A stretch of DNA of 64,000 nucleotides from Cavia porcellus (GCF_034190915.1 NW_026947502.1:35742785-35806784); one strand, 5' to 3'; shown: positions 45,517-58,060, counted from the stretch's first letter. Made by a program: numbers and translations. Notes: generated by a model not told the origin, from the sequence alone.

Positions 45517-45849
45517 TGGCTTGATTGTGTTCCCTCTAAAACTCAGGAATTGCCAGTGTAACAGAAAGGTGAGACCCTTCAGAGGTGATTAGTTCATGAG
45601 CTCTTCCTTTTGATTTGGATCAAGACACTTATAAATGGCTTCACCCAGCAACGTGTGGTCCCACTTATTGCCAGGTGAGGTTACAGAGTTCCTTCCCTCC
45701 AGAGGAGGCACACCTACCATACAACTGAAATTGCTGGTGCTCAAATCTTGAACTTCCCAACCTCCAGAAGTGTGAGAAATAGATTTCTGTTTTTCTGCAT
45801 TACCTAGACTCAGGAATTTTGTTGTAGCAACACAAAACAAATTAAGACA
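45517..45849 (+). mobile_element. MST-like MaLR solo LTR
   Basis: Sense order 'ggcttgattgtgttccctc', 'gaggtgattagttcatgagc', 'cttataaatggctt', 'cttcccaacctccagaagtgtgag', 'ttgtagcaacacaaaac' and end 'aaattaagaca' is that of MST-type MaLR LTRs. Confidence 0.65.
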
Positions 45850-46675
45850 GGTATGGAGCCAATGCTGGATGAAATAAAAAAGTAAAAATATGCATCTATT
45901 AAATAACTTTAATATATGAATTATTAGCTCTAAGGCAAAAATTCCAGTATATTTAGGAATGAGACACATAGGACTTAGGACTAATGTACAAGGTCAAGAC
46001 CAACTCAGGTGAATCTTAGAGCTCTGAAGTCTTTAAGTTTCTCTTGCTGTAGGTGGGACTGACTCTAGGGACTGGAATGGAATTCAGTTGCAGCTGTGGG
46101 AGGAAAGTTTGCAGGATCTGTTGCAAGGGGACTCCTCTGAGATGGGAAGGTGGCAACATAAGCAGTCTTACTTATCTTTCTTTTTCCTCTCTTTAACACA
46201 CAGTCTCCAATTTTTCAGTACCCTACCTCTTAAGGACACTTCTATTTAAAACTTCTTTCTCATAGTGAAAAGGCCTTGTAGCATTATCTTAGAATTTTCA
46301 ATTCCCCAGGACAAGTAACAGAGTCACATAGGAAAGTAATATTACCTGTCTTTCTGAAGTCATGTCTACTTAGCCTTCAATAAAAGATCATCTGTCCTTT
46401 CATTTATTGAAAAAACTATTTGTTGAATGGATACTGTTGCTATGAACTCTACTAGTGGTTGAATAAAATTATAATTTTAAAAATTAAAATTATCTTTTAG
46501 TCTAAGGTGGTATCAGACTTATTGTTGAGTTACACACTCACATAAAGTTAAAACTCTAGGGCATAGCAAGGAAAAAGGCACAAATGTCAAGGATCACCAT
46601 AAAAGAATGAACTTAACCATGGAGATCCTTTTATGTCAGGTTAAATATTTTAAGTTTCTTCTAAAACTTTATCAT
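45850..46675. other. Unassigned sequence
   Basis: No gene recognised. Confidence 0.4.
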
Positions 46676-46758
46676 GGGCTGGGGATTTAGCTCAGTGGCA
46701 TAATTGCCTGATTTGCAAGCACATAGTCGTAAGTTCAATACCCAATACCCCCCTTCCC
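46676..46758 (+). repeat. ID-family SINE
   Basis: 'ggctggggatttagctcagt' is the best-preserved ID head in the window, with an A-box-like 'tagctcagtggc' and a B-box-like 'gtaagttcaatacc'. The head is the hallmark opening of squirrel/guinea-pig-type ID repeats. The tail 'cccttccccaa' is atypical. Confidence 0.75.
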
Positions 46759-48060
46759 CAATATCTCCAGACTTTGGAGATATTTGAGAAACCAAAAGGC
46801 CTTCATGAGATGGTGGCTTCACAGCTGAATGGATGATTGTTTCAGCCCCTGAATCAGAGGTTTATATATTTAGGAGGAAGAGGATTTAGGAGCAGGTCAT
46901 GTAGATTTGGGCTTCTGTCAGTAGATTTTGGAAAATATTTGAAATATCCTAAAGGGAATATCAGGTGGGCAGTTGCTATAATGGATTTGGGATTCAGAAT
47001 AATGGTTTGATTTTGTAGATAATTCTAATCAGAGTTGGCATGAATTGTGATACCCAGAAAGGGTATATAATGAGAAAGGGAAATAAAGAGAAATGAAAGG
47101 AGTACCATGCTACTTTTACCTTTAAAAACTCCTGAGTTATATGGCCTTTAACAAAAACATATTGATTCAATTTTATTTCCATGACCAATTATTTATGTTG
47201 AATTTGGGCTTGAAATCATTTTCTGGGAATAGTCTAGTAAATATGTAAACTGCATAAATCAATTAATCTCAAAGGGCTATAAATTTAGAAAACATTTTTT
47301 ATATCACAAAGCTAATTAAAAGCTGAAAATGTAAATAAATATGTGGGTGGGAACGATGCATATCTATATTAAATTGTTTTTTATTTTCCAGACTCAAAAT
47401 AATTTCTCAAAAGATGAATAACACTCATTATGCACATGGGAGCAAGTGCCTATTACTTCAAGATGTCTCGTATCTGTTTGTGGTAATGGGATCTTTTCTC
47501 AACTTTTTAGTTCTGAGAAAAGAATTCCTCATTTTAGGTGATTTCTTTTAGACCTGGAAACTTGAAAAGCAGAAATTAATTTAATAACAGAGTTTGAATT
47601 GCTTCATGTTTTGACTTCAAATACTGACATAGAAATGCGCTTATTAAGGATGGATAATAAATCATGGTTCAGAGAGCAGCTGGGAACCTTCTGAAACCAT
47701 TAAAGTCTGTCTCCTTAGAGGATTTTTTAAAACCTCAGAAAACACTTCTCTTTGCTTTAAACATATCTAAATAGGACAACTTAATTACCCTTTTTTGGGG
47801 GGGAAGATTTTCAGCATCTAATCAGTCTGATGTTCTTTCTCATGTCTAGTTAAATTCTCTCTCATCACATTTTAAGGCTGTTCCTTTTATTATGCCAAAT
47901 GTTAGGCAGCTGTCTAGAAGAATGTAGTAATTCTTCATATGTATGAGATTAATGAAGCTAAGTCTCAAGCATAGCGTCCAAGTTTAAATTATCACATAAA
48001 GGATCTGTGTATAATCACATACCTAACATAGAGGAAAAAAAGTAAAAAGTATAGGAAAGG
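46759..48060. other. Unassigned sequence
   Basis: No gene or named repeat recognised. Confidence 0.4.
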
Positions 48061-48605
48061 AAAAACCTTTGTCTTTCAGGTTTATTGGTTGGGGTCCTTC
48101 AAAATAGATGAGGAAAAGACAGATTAATATGAGAAAAAGCATGAGAGTGTTACTTTGTGCTAAATTTCTCTAGAAACAAAGGTATTCCTAGATAAAAAGT
48201 CCTCCTCCCAAGTGGATAGGCCTAAGATTTATATATCCTTGTGAACAAAAAGTGATAAATTTTGGAACTGTGATGAGACAAAGTAGAAGCTTTTAAGCTT
48301 CCAGAAGTGGTAAATTATGGGAAGGTGAACATATGTGGGAGACTAATGGAAGATAAGTGTGATTTTAGTAAGGTTTGTTTATGCAGGTCCATCTTCATGC
48401 AGACTTCTTGTCTTCTTCTGGACTGCAAAACTTTTCCATCAGGAGGAACCTGTAGCACTTACCATTGCTCAGCAGCTTCTGCCTTTTTTCAGATTAGGAA
48501 AATTCTGGAAGGGCTTTTTTCTGTATCTTTGGTATCACACATTCCTTAATCTTAAAACAATCCTTATGCAGTAATGGCCTTCTTTGGTCCCCTGCAGTGT
48601 CAGAT
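48061..48605. other. Possible old LTR, family unknown
   Basis: The block contains 'aggtttattggttggggtcc', 'gattaatatgagaaaaagcatga', a small hairpin 'agaagcttttaagcttcc' and 'ggtcccctgcagtgtcag'. It has an LTR-like feel, but I could not match it to a family or find terminal dinucleotides and duplications. Two overlapping frames (80 and 71 codons, 48307-48574) lack protein character. Confidence 0.25.
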
Positions 48606-49794
48606 AACCAGGAGAAACAACTCTAATTGTAACACACCGTCTTTCCTCTTCTAAGTACCATTTCCAAACCTTTAATATATATTTTTATTCTTATTGTTTT
48701 ACTAGTAATCCTTTAAATTAGAAGTTGATATATAGAAATATAGTTTCATGTGTGCAGAGGTAAAGAGAAGGCAGACACTTCTTCTTTATCCTGGACTATA
48801 TTGATGCATTTCTTTTATTTAACAAGTGCTTATCTAATTTCTAATCTGTATCAGACATTGTGCTCTAAAGGAATATAGCTAAGAAAATAAAATGACAATC
48901 AAACCATGGGTCCTGACATGGACCATGGAAAAAATGGAATGAATTTACAGGTTGTTATGGAAATTGAAAATTGGTTTATTCCTTTCTAAACTACTAGTCT
49001 TTAGTTAGCTCATCATCACTGTTGGTGGTTCATAATCAGTCACAAAAAACATGCACCAAGTGCATACTCAGGGCATAGGCATGTACTCTCTGAGCCCTCA
49101 TGGAGCTGGTAATCTAGCTCAGAAGAGGAAATCAAAATGGAACATTAGATGACAACATAAGGCAATCAAATTTCACAAGGCTACACAGTATTGAAAGATT
49201 CATACAGACTCTTAGTTCAGGGCTAAGATTTCTGAAGAAGTGTTTGTTAAATCACATCATTTTCCCCCTCACAGTGTTATTTGGTGGACTATATATAATG
49301 TAGAAATAATTTGATGTCTGCTTGCATTTCTATGAACTAATAGAATCTCTGCAGAGACAGTGTCACATTCTAATTGTCCTCTCTGGGAATCCGTTTTTTT
49401 CTGAATCAGTTTAGTAGGATGTCAGGCTGTTATTAAATTCATTAAAGCTAGTGATTGTTCCATATGATTAAATTTGTGAAAAATATCCATCACAGCAACA
49501 AAATGAGGGCAATAAATGTTTTAATTTTATTTTTAATTTATACAAATAAACATTTCTCCTACTAGTTTGCTTTTAAGCATTATTTTGAATACCAACTTTT
49601 GATTGCCTACAAAATACTCTTACTGTTTTCATATTGTGGTTAGCATTATGCTAACACCACATCAACGTTCTCTGCTTTGGGCTAGCTGCTGAAACCTTGT
49701 GCAAAGGTTTAAAAATCAATTAATACGTAAGTCTGATGGTATACCCTTGTAGAAAACCCAACTAATCATGAATAGCTTTAATTCTCTTTCACAG
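48606..49794. other. Unassigned sequence
   Basis: No gene recognised up to the candidate splice acceptor at 49794. Confidence 0.4.
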
Positions 49795-49856
49795 AAGATA
49801 ATGCCAGTGTCAGTGACAACACAGAAACGTCAGATCCTCTTTCTAGCAGCTATTGA
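49795..49856 (+). CDS. Candidate terminal coding exon (tentative)
   Basis: A good splice-acceptor context precedes position 49795: branch-point-like 'actaatc' about 30 bases upstream, a pyrimidine stretch and 'tttcacag'. If two bases complete the preceding codon, the frame from 49797 reads 19 codons, DNASVSDNTETSDPLSSSY, then TGA at 49854-49856. The polar, Ser/Thr/acidic composition is like many membrane-protein tails and unlike the AT-driven chance frames nearby. No upstream exon is visible and I do not recognise the protein. A frame this short is open by chance fairly often. Confidence 0.2.
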
Positions 49857-51399
49857 AATTGAAGACTTGCAAAGTTTTGCCACCATATTTGATTCATGTT
49901 AAGCTTTCTTCACTTGAGAAATGGTCATCCTGGGTGGGTTGGGAAAAGCCAGCACATGAGGAAAAGCCTATGATGAAAGGGAAGAAAGACACTGCAGTGC
50001 TCTGTCTCTGGAGAATTACCTACTGGAGAGCCTGCTCCTTCTCATGTCCCCATATAAGAAATGAGCCGCCAGCTTTGCGATTGCTCCTACTTTATTGTCA
50101 GTAACTACTTGGTCCCTTGTTAGAAAAATATATGCTAGTTGGAATTTCCTTCTTGGTATTTTGAATCAGAATGTAAAGACAAAGAGTTTCATTAAGAACA
50201 GAACTATCACAACAAAACTTCAGAGCAGCAAGACACCATATTTTGCCATGTGAGTAAGGAGTTGAGTATGCAGATCTACAAAGGATGAGAGGAATATAGC
50301 AGAGTGAACAGAACAGATAAGCAATTAACAGGAGTCTGATGATTATAATTTCATTATTTCATGAAAATAGCAAAAATTCTTAGAAATGTGATTTGGGGCT
50401 CATTTCTAAACTTAAAACAGTGTTTAGTACAATTCAAATCTGCAGGTGACATTTCTACCAAGTATTCATAAAATTATACCTGGCTTCATCCATTTTGCAT
50501 TCTCTACCAAGTTGTAGACACTTTGGTTTTGAAGAGCTGTCAAATAACATACTATTCAGAGTATTTTACTTGAATTTCAGAGATGAGAATACATTGTTGT
50601 CTGTTGTTTTTCTGGAAATTACCAGATTGATTCATTGTACGATTACTGTCTGCCTCTGTAAGGATGAAAAGACATGGAACTCTTGATTGACACAGATCTT
50701 TGGTTGCTTTCTCCTGTTGTAAGATGGCCAGGAAGAGCTGACCTTCAGAATTGTAGTCAGCCATAGAAACAATGACAGGAAAACCTGGAAGCACACAAAA
50801 CTAAGAGCAGAGCTTACTTTCTGTCTAAGTTTTATATGTGAGATCAGGACATGACTATATACATTGGCAAACTTTGCCTAAAAGTAACTAGATGTCTCTA
50901 CTCCTTGGATCCAGGGTTTTCTAATCTGGTCATTTTTATATTTGCACTGAGTGTGACTAAGTGAGAATCTCATGCTTGAAGAACATAGCTTGTATCTTAT
51001 CTATTCTGTTATGTAAACTCTTCGATTACTCTGGTAACCCTCTGAAGGCATCACCTTACTTTTCCTAGTAAACATAGTATATGCCACAGCTTAGTCTCTG
51101 ATAGGGATCCTACCTCTGGAGTCACCTGTGAGTAGCCAGCTACAGTACATCAGGCACTATTTCTTCATCCATTGCCTGCTTATGAAATGACAAGAGGACA
51201 GGGACATCCTTGTGCCTGTATGCTGTCTGTGCACATATGTGGACCCATGCTTTCAGGGAAAGGATGAACGAGGGGACCTGGAGGAAATAATTCTTCACTT
51301 GTTCTGGAAATATTGGGAGCATTAAGAGCAGGGAAATTTGTAGCATGAAGAACATCATGAACCAACACAACACTGAGAATACTAACAAAATTAATATTC
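49857..51399. other. Unassigned sequence
   Basis: No gene recognised. If 49795-49856 is an exon, its 3' UTR would begin here, but I see no well-placed conserved polyadenylation context. Confidence 0.4.
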
Positions 51400-51590
51400 C
51401 TTGAGCCTTCATAGCATGAAAGGCACAGTGCCACAAGTTTGATGTTAGTTAGTTCATCTAAATCCGCAGGTGAATAGTATACTATTATTTCCTCTCAGTG
51501 CTGAAGAGGTTCAGGTAGATGAGTTGGCTTGTGCAAAGTCACAGAGCTCATGAACTTCAAAGCCTGAGTGCACAGGATACATACATTCGC
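51400..51590 (-). repeat. MIR-like SINE, antisense
   Basis: 'ctattatttcctctcagtgc', 'tgaagaggttcaggtagatgag', 'cttgtgcaaagtcacagagctcatgaa' follow the antisense MIR core, with the usual 'aagtcacag' block. Confidence 0.5.
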
Positions 51591-52529
51591 AAGGAGGAGT
51601 GGCTGGTCTTGGTGCTTAGAGGTCTTGCAATATACAACTGCTCTGGCAGTCTTGAGCTGGGACAGCTGTGAGTCACAAAACTGCACTGTAGGTTAGAGGT
51701 TTTCCTCGTGGCATTTCCTGGCTTCGTGAGAAAGTTAATATGACTCTCATGATTTTCAGTAACTGCAGTACTGTATTGCCCATTTGGAAATTATTCCTCA
51801 CCACTCTCCTTTAAAAATCACAGCAATTTCAGCACACTAACAGGAACACATATATTTATGTACATACAGACACACAGACACACCTTGTTGGTTCCATTTC
51901 TCTGGAATATAACTAATATGAATAACCTTTCCTCACATATGAATGTTTCTCTGGATCAGATAAGTAAATGATCTCTGTGTGTGTGTGTGTCTGCGTGCAC
52001 GTGCATCTATGTTGGCTCATCCCAACTACAGAGGATGAGAGGTCTCATGGTCTGTCATCTTCATGTTGCAGATTTAGGGAAGCCAATTGTATTCATTAGG
52101 AACCTGATAATATGGAAATCAGAGAAATAAATGGTGTAAATACCAGTCCAAGAATGGGAAAAGATTAAATGAACTTTTATAGGTCTACCAATAAGTCAGA
52201 AAAACAGGAGAAACAAATTTCTCCTACTTGTATCTTGTTGTACCCAGGCCCTCAGCGTTGAATGGTGCCCAGCCTTGCCACAGTGAAGAGGCTACGAAAT
52301 CTACTTTACTGAAATCACCATCAATCTATATCCTAACTTCATATGAAAATACCTTGCTGACACACTCCAAAATAATGTGAAACCCAGACATCCTGTGCCA
52401 TATAATATTAGTGAAGTTGACATATAATATTAACCATCACACATATGTACCTACTGAGTGTTCTTGGCTGCAGATAATCATGTTCTCAGTTTACCACAGG
52501 GGGATGTCTGAAGGAGATGGTATGGTGCC
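51591..52529. other. Unassigned sequence with (GT)n
   Basis: No gene recognised; a short (GT)n is at 51977-51992. Confidence 0.4.
51977..51992. repeat. (GT)n microsatellite
   Basis: About eight GT units followed by 'ctgcgtgcacgtgc'. Confidence 0.85.
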
Positions 52530-52710
52530 TGGGTTGAGGATCCGGGCCATGGATTCTGACAAACACGGCTCTGATCCTAGTGCCTCGGTTTCCTCACAGG
52601 AAAGGTGAGAATAGTCATGCTGATCTTACGGAATGGTTGTGACAGATAAAAAGCAAAACCCACAAATGAGTTGATGCCTTCAATGTGGTGCATTATTAAG
52701 TGCTCCGTAT
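52530..52710 (+). repeat. MIR SINE
   Basis: 'acggctctgatcctagtgcc', 'tcggtttcctcacaggaaagg', 'ggaatggttgtgacagata' and 'attattaagtgctc' follow the sense MIR core and 3' end. Confidence 0.6.
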
Positions 52711-55611
52711 ATACCAGTGAAAGCCATTATGGCAGGAGAATCCATATATTCCTCTCGGAGTTTGGTTAGTTTTGTTTTCTGGTTTTACTGAAAGAAACTC
52801 AGTGGGTCGGTCCAGGAGCCTGTCTTGGAGCTCAGTGCTTTGACTTGCAAGTTACGCATTATCCTGTTCTCACCCTCCCGTGCTCCATCATTAAACAGCA
52901 CTGCACAGGCATAATGGGTTCAAACCACTAAATCATACATAAATACGATTCTAAAAATCTGATAAGTTTGGGGAAATTTTTGAATTTTCTTATTTTGAAA
53001 TTAGTTTCCACTGGCTACATTTTGATAAAAAGCCTTTGTGCTATAATTCTTTTTCAACTTGAAAAGCATGAGTTTATAGACACTAATTTTTAAATTTGTT
53101 CTCACTGTGTATAGCCAGTGCTATTTTTTACCTTCCATCTAATGCAGGTCAGTTTATCATCCCTGGTCCTCTTTTATTTTCTGTAAAGTTCTTACCTTGA
53201 TGTCTTTTGCATTTTAATCTCTCCTGTTTGGTCACATCCTAGCTTTTCTTCTAAAGACTGAGGAGGTTTTATTAGATCTTGGTGTCAGTTACAGGTTTTG
53301 AGGATCATTGAGATGGTAGAGATCATCTCTGCCATTAGAAAATCAAAAGTCATCAAGAGCCAAAGAAGACCCAGTTGTTTATTCATGCCATATAAGGCAT
53401 CTAAGAAATCTATGATAGTGAAGGTCAGTGATAGCTCTTTAGATGAATTTTATATAGAGAAGAACTGCAGTCTTAGTTATTATATAGCCAGAAAACTTGA
53501 TATTTTTAAACACTCTGGCAATGTGCCTGTTTTCTGAGGTTTTATTAAATTATACTTAAATCCATTTTTCATGTGCAAAATGAGCTTCAAGCTTCAATGT
53601 GGTGAATCACTTCCTCTTGTCTGACAGTGGCAGAGGAAGTTAATTTAGTGATGCTGCAGTAGTTTTGGTGGTCTCCTCTTTTATTCTAGGCCTGCTGTGA
53701 TTAGGAGGATTACACTGGCGTGATTATAGCTGCTTATGTTTTTGTTTCATCATTGGGGTCAATGCTGAGGCACTTCATTTAGGTTTCTCTTGATTTGGAA
53801 ACCTAATTTTCATTCAAATTATAATAAACTTCAGTTATATGAATGCCCTGTGAAGCTTCAAATTGAACCAGGTGAACTCTCAGAGCTGTCCATGTTATGG
53901 GAACTTGGATCATTTGTTAAAAATATTGATTGGGTACCATGTTTTGAAATGTCATGAAATAATCACTCTGCCATGTAAACCAGGTGACTTGTTTTGTATG
54001 TATGTGTGTGCTGTGTAATTCTAGGTATAGCATACTTCAGGGTATGAGCTGCTGGGTCTGGGAGCATACAACCCTTAGACCTGAGCAAGAGGGGCTTCTG
54101 ATTAACCAGGCCCTACCTCCTAAACGCATATTCAACTCTAAACTCTTCAGTGGACTAATTTCTTACCAGTAATGCTCAGCAAATGAGACACTTTCTGTGC
54201 TGACTATTATAGGATCTGTTTTGAGCTTAGACACAAAGCTGGAATTTAATCACTTCAGTAAAAAAGGAAAAGAATAGGAATCACCCTACTTCTTAGCAGA
54301 GAAAGACAAAGAAGGAGGCAGGGCACGAGGTAGGAGAGAGGAGGAGACAGTGGACTAGAAACCTTGTGAGCTGCAGACATAGAAAGACCTGCCCCAGTGG
54401 TTAAGGTTATTGACACCAGATATTAGCTAGGAACATTGGAGGAAAGCAGATGTGTTGAGCAGAAGATGAAGACTCTACTTTTAAAAATATGTGAGCTATA
54501 TACCCAAGGACAGAGACTTAACATGTTTTACAACTAACACTAAAACCTTTTGGAGGTATGTCCACCATCCTTGTGAAAGAAGACATTGTGAGAGGCAGGG
54601 TGAGGGCAGAGGGGAAATGGACAATGAGACACAGGACTAATATATATTAGAAGTGAACGGGCACTACTCTCAAGGAAATGTTTTCTTTTACTTAGTTATC
54701 TGCCCTATTTCTCATTCACTGAAAGTTTTTCAAATAAGTGTTGACAGATTTCTAAATCACATTTATTACTGATATTGTGGTGTTTTTCTCTATGTTTGGA
54801 GGCTTGTTTTTATTCAAATCAGGCAGATACAACCTTAGTATAACCTCTTCTACTCTGAGTTCTAATACTCTGTGAGATAGATTTTCTTAATGCTGTTTGC
54901 CAGATCAAACAAAAAGGTTCTTTATGTCTTCAGCCTTAACCCTCAGCACAATTTTTCCTTAGATCTTCTGAATATTCTTAAAGATTTGTGCCAGTCTGTT
55001 ATACTTCTCCTAGACTAAAAGATCCTAGTTCCATTTTTAAATGAATACCCATAAAACTGTGTTCTCTCAGGGATTCCCTGGGTAACCAACCTGCTTTCTT
55101 GATATTCCTTTTTTTTTGTTGTTGTTCTATTAGGAATTAATAGCTACAGCAGGCCCTGACAGCTACACAGCTGCTAGTTCAATGCATCTGACATTTACTG
55201 CCTACTTTGATTCCCTAATTTTTACATCAGAAACATTTTCTAATTATGAAAAATCTAAATCTCATAAGTGGCTTCCTAAGTGCCTCATGTTTGTTTTAGT
55301 TTATAAGACAAGCAGCATGGGTATGTATTTCATCTAATTCTCCCATTTTCCACTAGTTTGTTCAGCTAAAGTATTGGTTTTAAAAAGGAAAATATCAAGG
55401 TTTCAGATAAGTAAGTTAAAATTACCAGAGGGAAAATTTCAACAAGTTTTTGAGATTCAAGTACAAGAAAAAGAAATGGACTTTCAAGTGACTCTTCATT
55501 AAACAAGTCCTCAACCCCACATCACAAATAATTCATGGGTGTTTGTTACTTTTCATCAAGACTTCAAAAAGAAAAATCATCACAGAACAAAGTGTATGGG
55601 GATTTGCCAAA
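52711..55611. other. Repeat-poor, unassigned sequence
   Basis: About 2.9 kb with no recognised gene or repeat. The longest frame (79 codons, 53298-53537 plus) is lysine/serine-rich with no recognisable motif and no splice context I would trust. Confidence 0.4.
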
Positions 55612-55792
55612 CTGGAACTTAGTGTGGGCAGTGAAGTAAGGGATATTGTGTATGCCTTTGAGAGTCTAAATTATTACAAGTAGAAATTATAGCCTCAAAA
55701 ACATGATACGTCCCCTGGAATTTACTGTGGATAGTGTAGTAAGGAACATTGTATGTGCTTCTAGAGAATCAAAATTATTATAGGTAGGTACT
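55612..55792. repeat. Degenerate tandem duplication, ~105-bp unit
   Basis: 'tggaacttagtgtgggcagt' with 'gaagtaagggatattgtgta' and 'gagtctaaattattacaag' (55612-55685) recurs as 'tggaatttactgtggatagt' with 'gtagtaaggaacattgtatg' and 'gaatcaaaattattatagg' (55717-55787). Confidence 0.7.
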
Positions 55793-56235
55793 CTCACCTT
55801 TATTAACTCTTCTCCTGTCAATTATTGTCACCTGCTCTCTTGCTTCATTGAGGTGACCTTTCTTCTGGTCTTTGGAAAACGCTTTGGCCTCAGGATCCTG
55901 TAACTGCCCTTCTCCACATGCCTCCCCTCCTTACTTTCATTCTATCACATCACCCCAGCTCAGTATGGTCTTCCTTCCCTCGCTACATTATAGAAAACTG
56001 GCATCTACCTGCAACATACATCTCCTATTTCTCTGCCTTGCTTTATGTTTCTTCTCAGGAGTAACACGTTTATCATTATAACTATTTATCTTCTTACCTT
56101 TTTTTTTCCCTCCTTCGCCAGATGTAAGCTTGGGAGGATAATTTTTTTTCTTCTGATCATCGCAGCAAAGCAGTATCTCAGAGAGGACCTGCTCTTAGTA
56201 AATATTTGTTCAATAAATAATGAGATCCAAAAGGG
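55793..56235 (+). repeat. L2 LINE 3' end
   Basis: 'tgctttatgtttcttctcagg', 'tatcattataactatttatct', 'agatgtaagcttggg' and 'tagtaaatatttgttcaataaataatga' follow the L2 3' consensus in sense orientation. Confidence 0.65.
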
Positions 56236-56657
56236 GCAATTGGTTTTCTGGAATTTTGTGTTAATCTTTAAGTATTGGAATAATAGTATCAAAACAGAAT
56301 GCATTAAACTTAGGGCTATGTTACCAAAAAGATATAAGGTTTTTTATGCCTTCGTGGTAGGTATTGGACTAAAAGTTAAAACAGACACATAGGCCAACCA
56401 ACCAAGTTTTACCTGTCTTCTTGATAAGTGTTGCTGGAATGATCTAGTACTCTTTTTTGGAGGATAAGACTTCCTGGGTTCTTGAGATCTCAGCTGATGT
56501 CAAAATAAAATGTTACATTTTATACCTTGTTACATTAGCATTAATATAGTTTAAATGTGTTGTAATTGGCATCATTGGTATTAAATTGCTATCACTGCTT
56601 ACAAAACATTGAAGATGAAATCATGGGCAATGTTGCTCCTGAATATATTCTGAAACA
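56236..56657. other. Unassigned sequence
   Basis: No gene recognised. Confidence 0.4.
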
Positions 56658-57065
56658 CATAACTGACCCGGCCTGTGGGTAAGTCCACCGAGACCCTAGA
56701 GGGGGAGTGGGGATGAAAAGGAAACAAGAGACACAAAGAGCAGAGACAAGTTGAGAAATTCCAATCACGTCTCTCTTTATTTAAGGAATGAGTATCAAAT
56801 ATACAGGGTACTGAGGAGGAGGGATTTGGGTGCTGAGACGTCAGCAGGTAACTTAGCAACAGTGGCAAGACCTAGAGTTTATAGGTCAGTTCAAATTTCC
56901 CCGTGCATGTGGGCTCAATAAGCATAATCCCTGAATAAGGGGACCAGGCTAAACAAGTTATGCAAGATGCTGCTTATTACCAAACTTGACTCCTAGAGGG
57001 AATTAAGGTGGTGAGGCCTGCAGATGTTAAGGTGGCAGCCAATTACAGAGCTTCCCACACATAAC
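56658..57065 (-). mobile_element. Class II ERV-type solo LTR with 6-bp TSD
   Basis: A perfect 6-bp direct repeat CATAAC (56658-56663 and 57060-57065) flanks a 396-bp element, 56664-57059. On the plus strand the element reads TGACCCGG...TTCCCACA, so in sense (minus) it starts TGTGGGAAGC and ends CCGGGTCA. In sense it carries a TATA-like 'tgtatatttga' (about 56797-56810) and AATAAA at 56781-56776, then a T/C-rich R-U5-like stretch. Six-base duplications and this compact layout suit ERVK/IAP-like class II elements. No internal region is present, so it is a recombined solo LTR. The clean ends suggest it is fairly young. Confidence 0.8.
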
Positions 57066-57200
57066 AACGGTGTTAATTTTTTAAAATTTTTAATTCTTGT
57101 TAGTACATGTTTACAGAGCATGATGATTACATTAATTGTAGGGGATTAGTACATATATATAACACATCTCAATTCTTTTTTTCCCTCCCCTCAATCCTTT
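57066..57200 (-). repeat. Old L1 3'-end fragment, antisense
   Basis: 'ttgttagtacatgtttacag', 'atgattacattaattgtagg', 'catatatataacacatctc' parallel the fragment at 12730-12905. Confidence 0.45.
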
Positions 57201-57426
57201 TTCATTTTTCCAGTATCAGATTCATTTATTCATGTTATTATAAAGTTAATTATCATGTACACATATGAACAACCAGAATTACAGACCAGAAAACATATAA
57301 AACAATTATACTAAATCAAGGTACACTTTTAGGTGTTTATTTTTATAACCTATTACTTTACTCAACAACTTCCCAGAAAAGAAAGGATTCACCTGTATGA
57401 TAGTTCCTCTGCCTCTTAGGAGACAG

Positions 57427-57787
57427 TGGCTTAGCTACTTTTCTCTGGGACAAGATACCCAACCCCCAGGATTAAAGGAGTAAAGTTTTATTTAGCTAAC
57501 AGTTTGTAGAGGATTCAGCCCATAATCTGCTGGCTTCAAGGCAGTATGGTGTGGCGGAGGGTCAACCATTCATGGCCGAGAGAAGACAGCAAAAGTAACA
57601 AGACCAAAGGAAGGAGCCAGCCTCTTTTCCTCCTTGCGTTATATACAGGCTACTTAACCCAGGATGGATATAGCACTCACACCTCCAATTCCAGCATTAA
57701 ACAATGAACCAATCATGAACTCTAGATTCAGATCCCTGTAAAAAAGCCCCATCTCATTGGTTGAACATCTAGACCCAAACCATAACA
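57427..57787 (-). mobile_element. MaLR solo LTR, antisense
   Basis: Plus-strand text runs TGGCTTAGCTACTTTTCTCT to 'gacccaaaccataaca'. It shares 'gacaagatacccaacc', 'agcccataatctgctgg', 'aacaatgaaccaatcatgaa' with the other inverted MaLR LTRs here. The tetramer ACAG flanks both ends (57423-57426, 57788-57791). Confidence 0.75.
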
Positions 57788-57859
57788 ACAGGAAACCCCA
57801 AAAAAGACTAATGAAATCATTCCAGATTCATTGTACATTAATTTTAAAATCATTTGCAT

Positions 57860-58060
57860 TTGTTGAACAATTATCATGTGCTGGTCATGTTGTAAACACT
57901 GTGTGGTAATACCTAGGAAATCATAAGAATCTAATAGTGTAGAAAATATTATCTTATTCTGCAAATAAGACTCAGGGTAAGAAGTCATTGTTCAAGTCAC
58001 AGAGTCACTAAACGGTAGAACCAAAGTAGAATGCAAACTGCAGTGGGTATATCTGGTTTT
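57860..58060 (-). repeat. Possible MIR, antisense
   Basis: 'tcatgtgctggtcatgttgtaaacact', 'attatcttattctgcaaataag', 'ttcaagtcacagagtcac' are MIR-like in order but diverged. Confidence 0.4.

Noticed and set aside
46676..46758. tRNA-Ala-like gene
   Set aside because: It has A-box-like and B-box-like motifs but no complete cloverleaf or acceptor stem; it is an ID retroposon.
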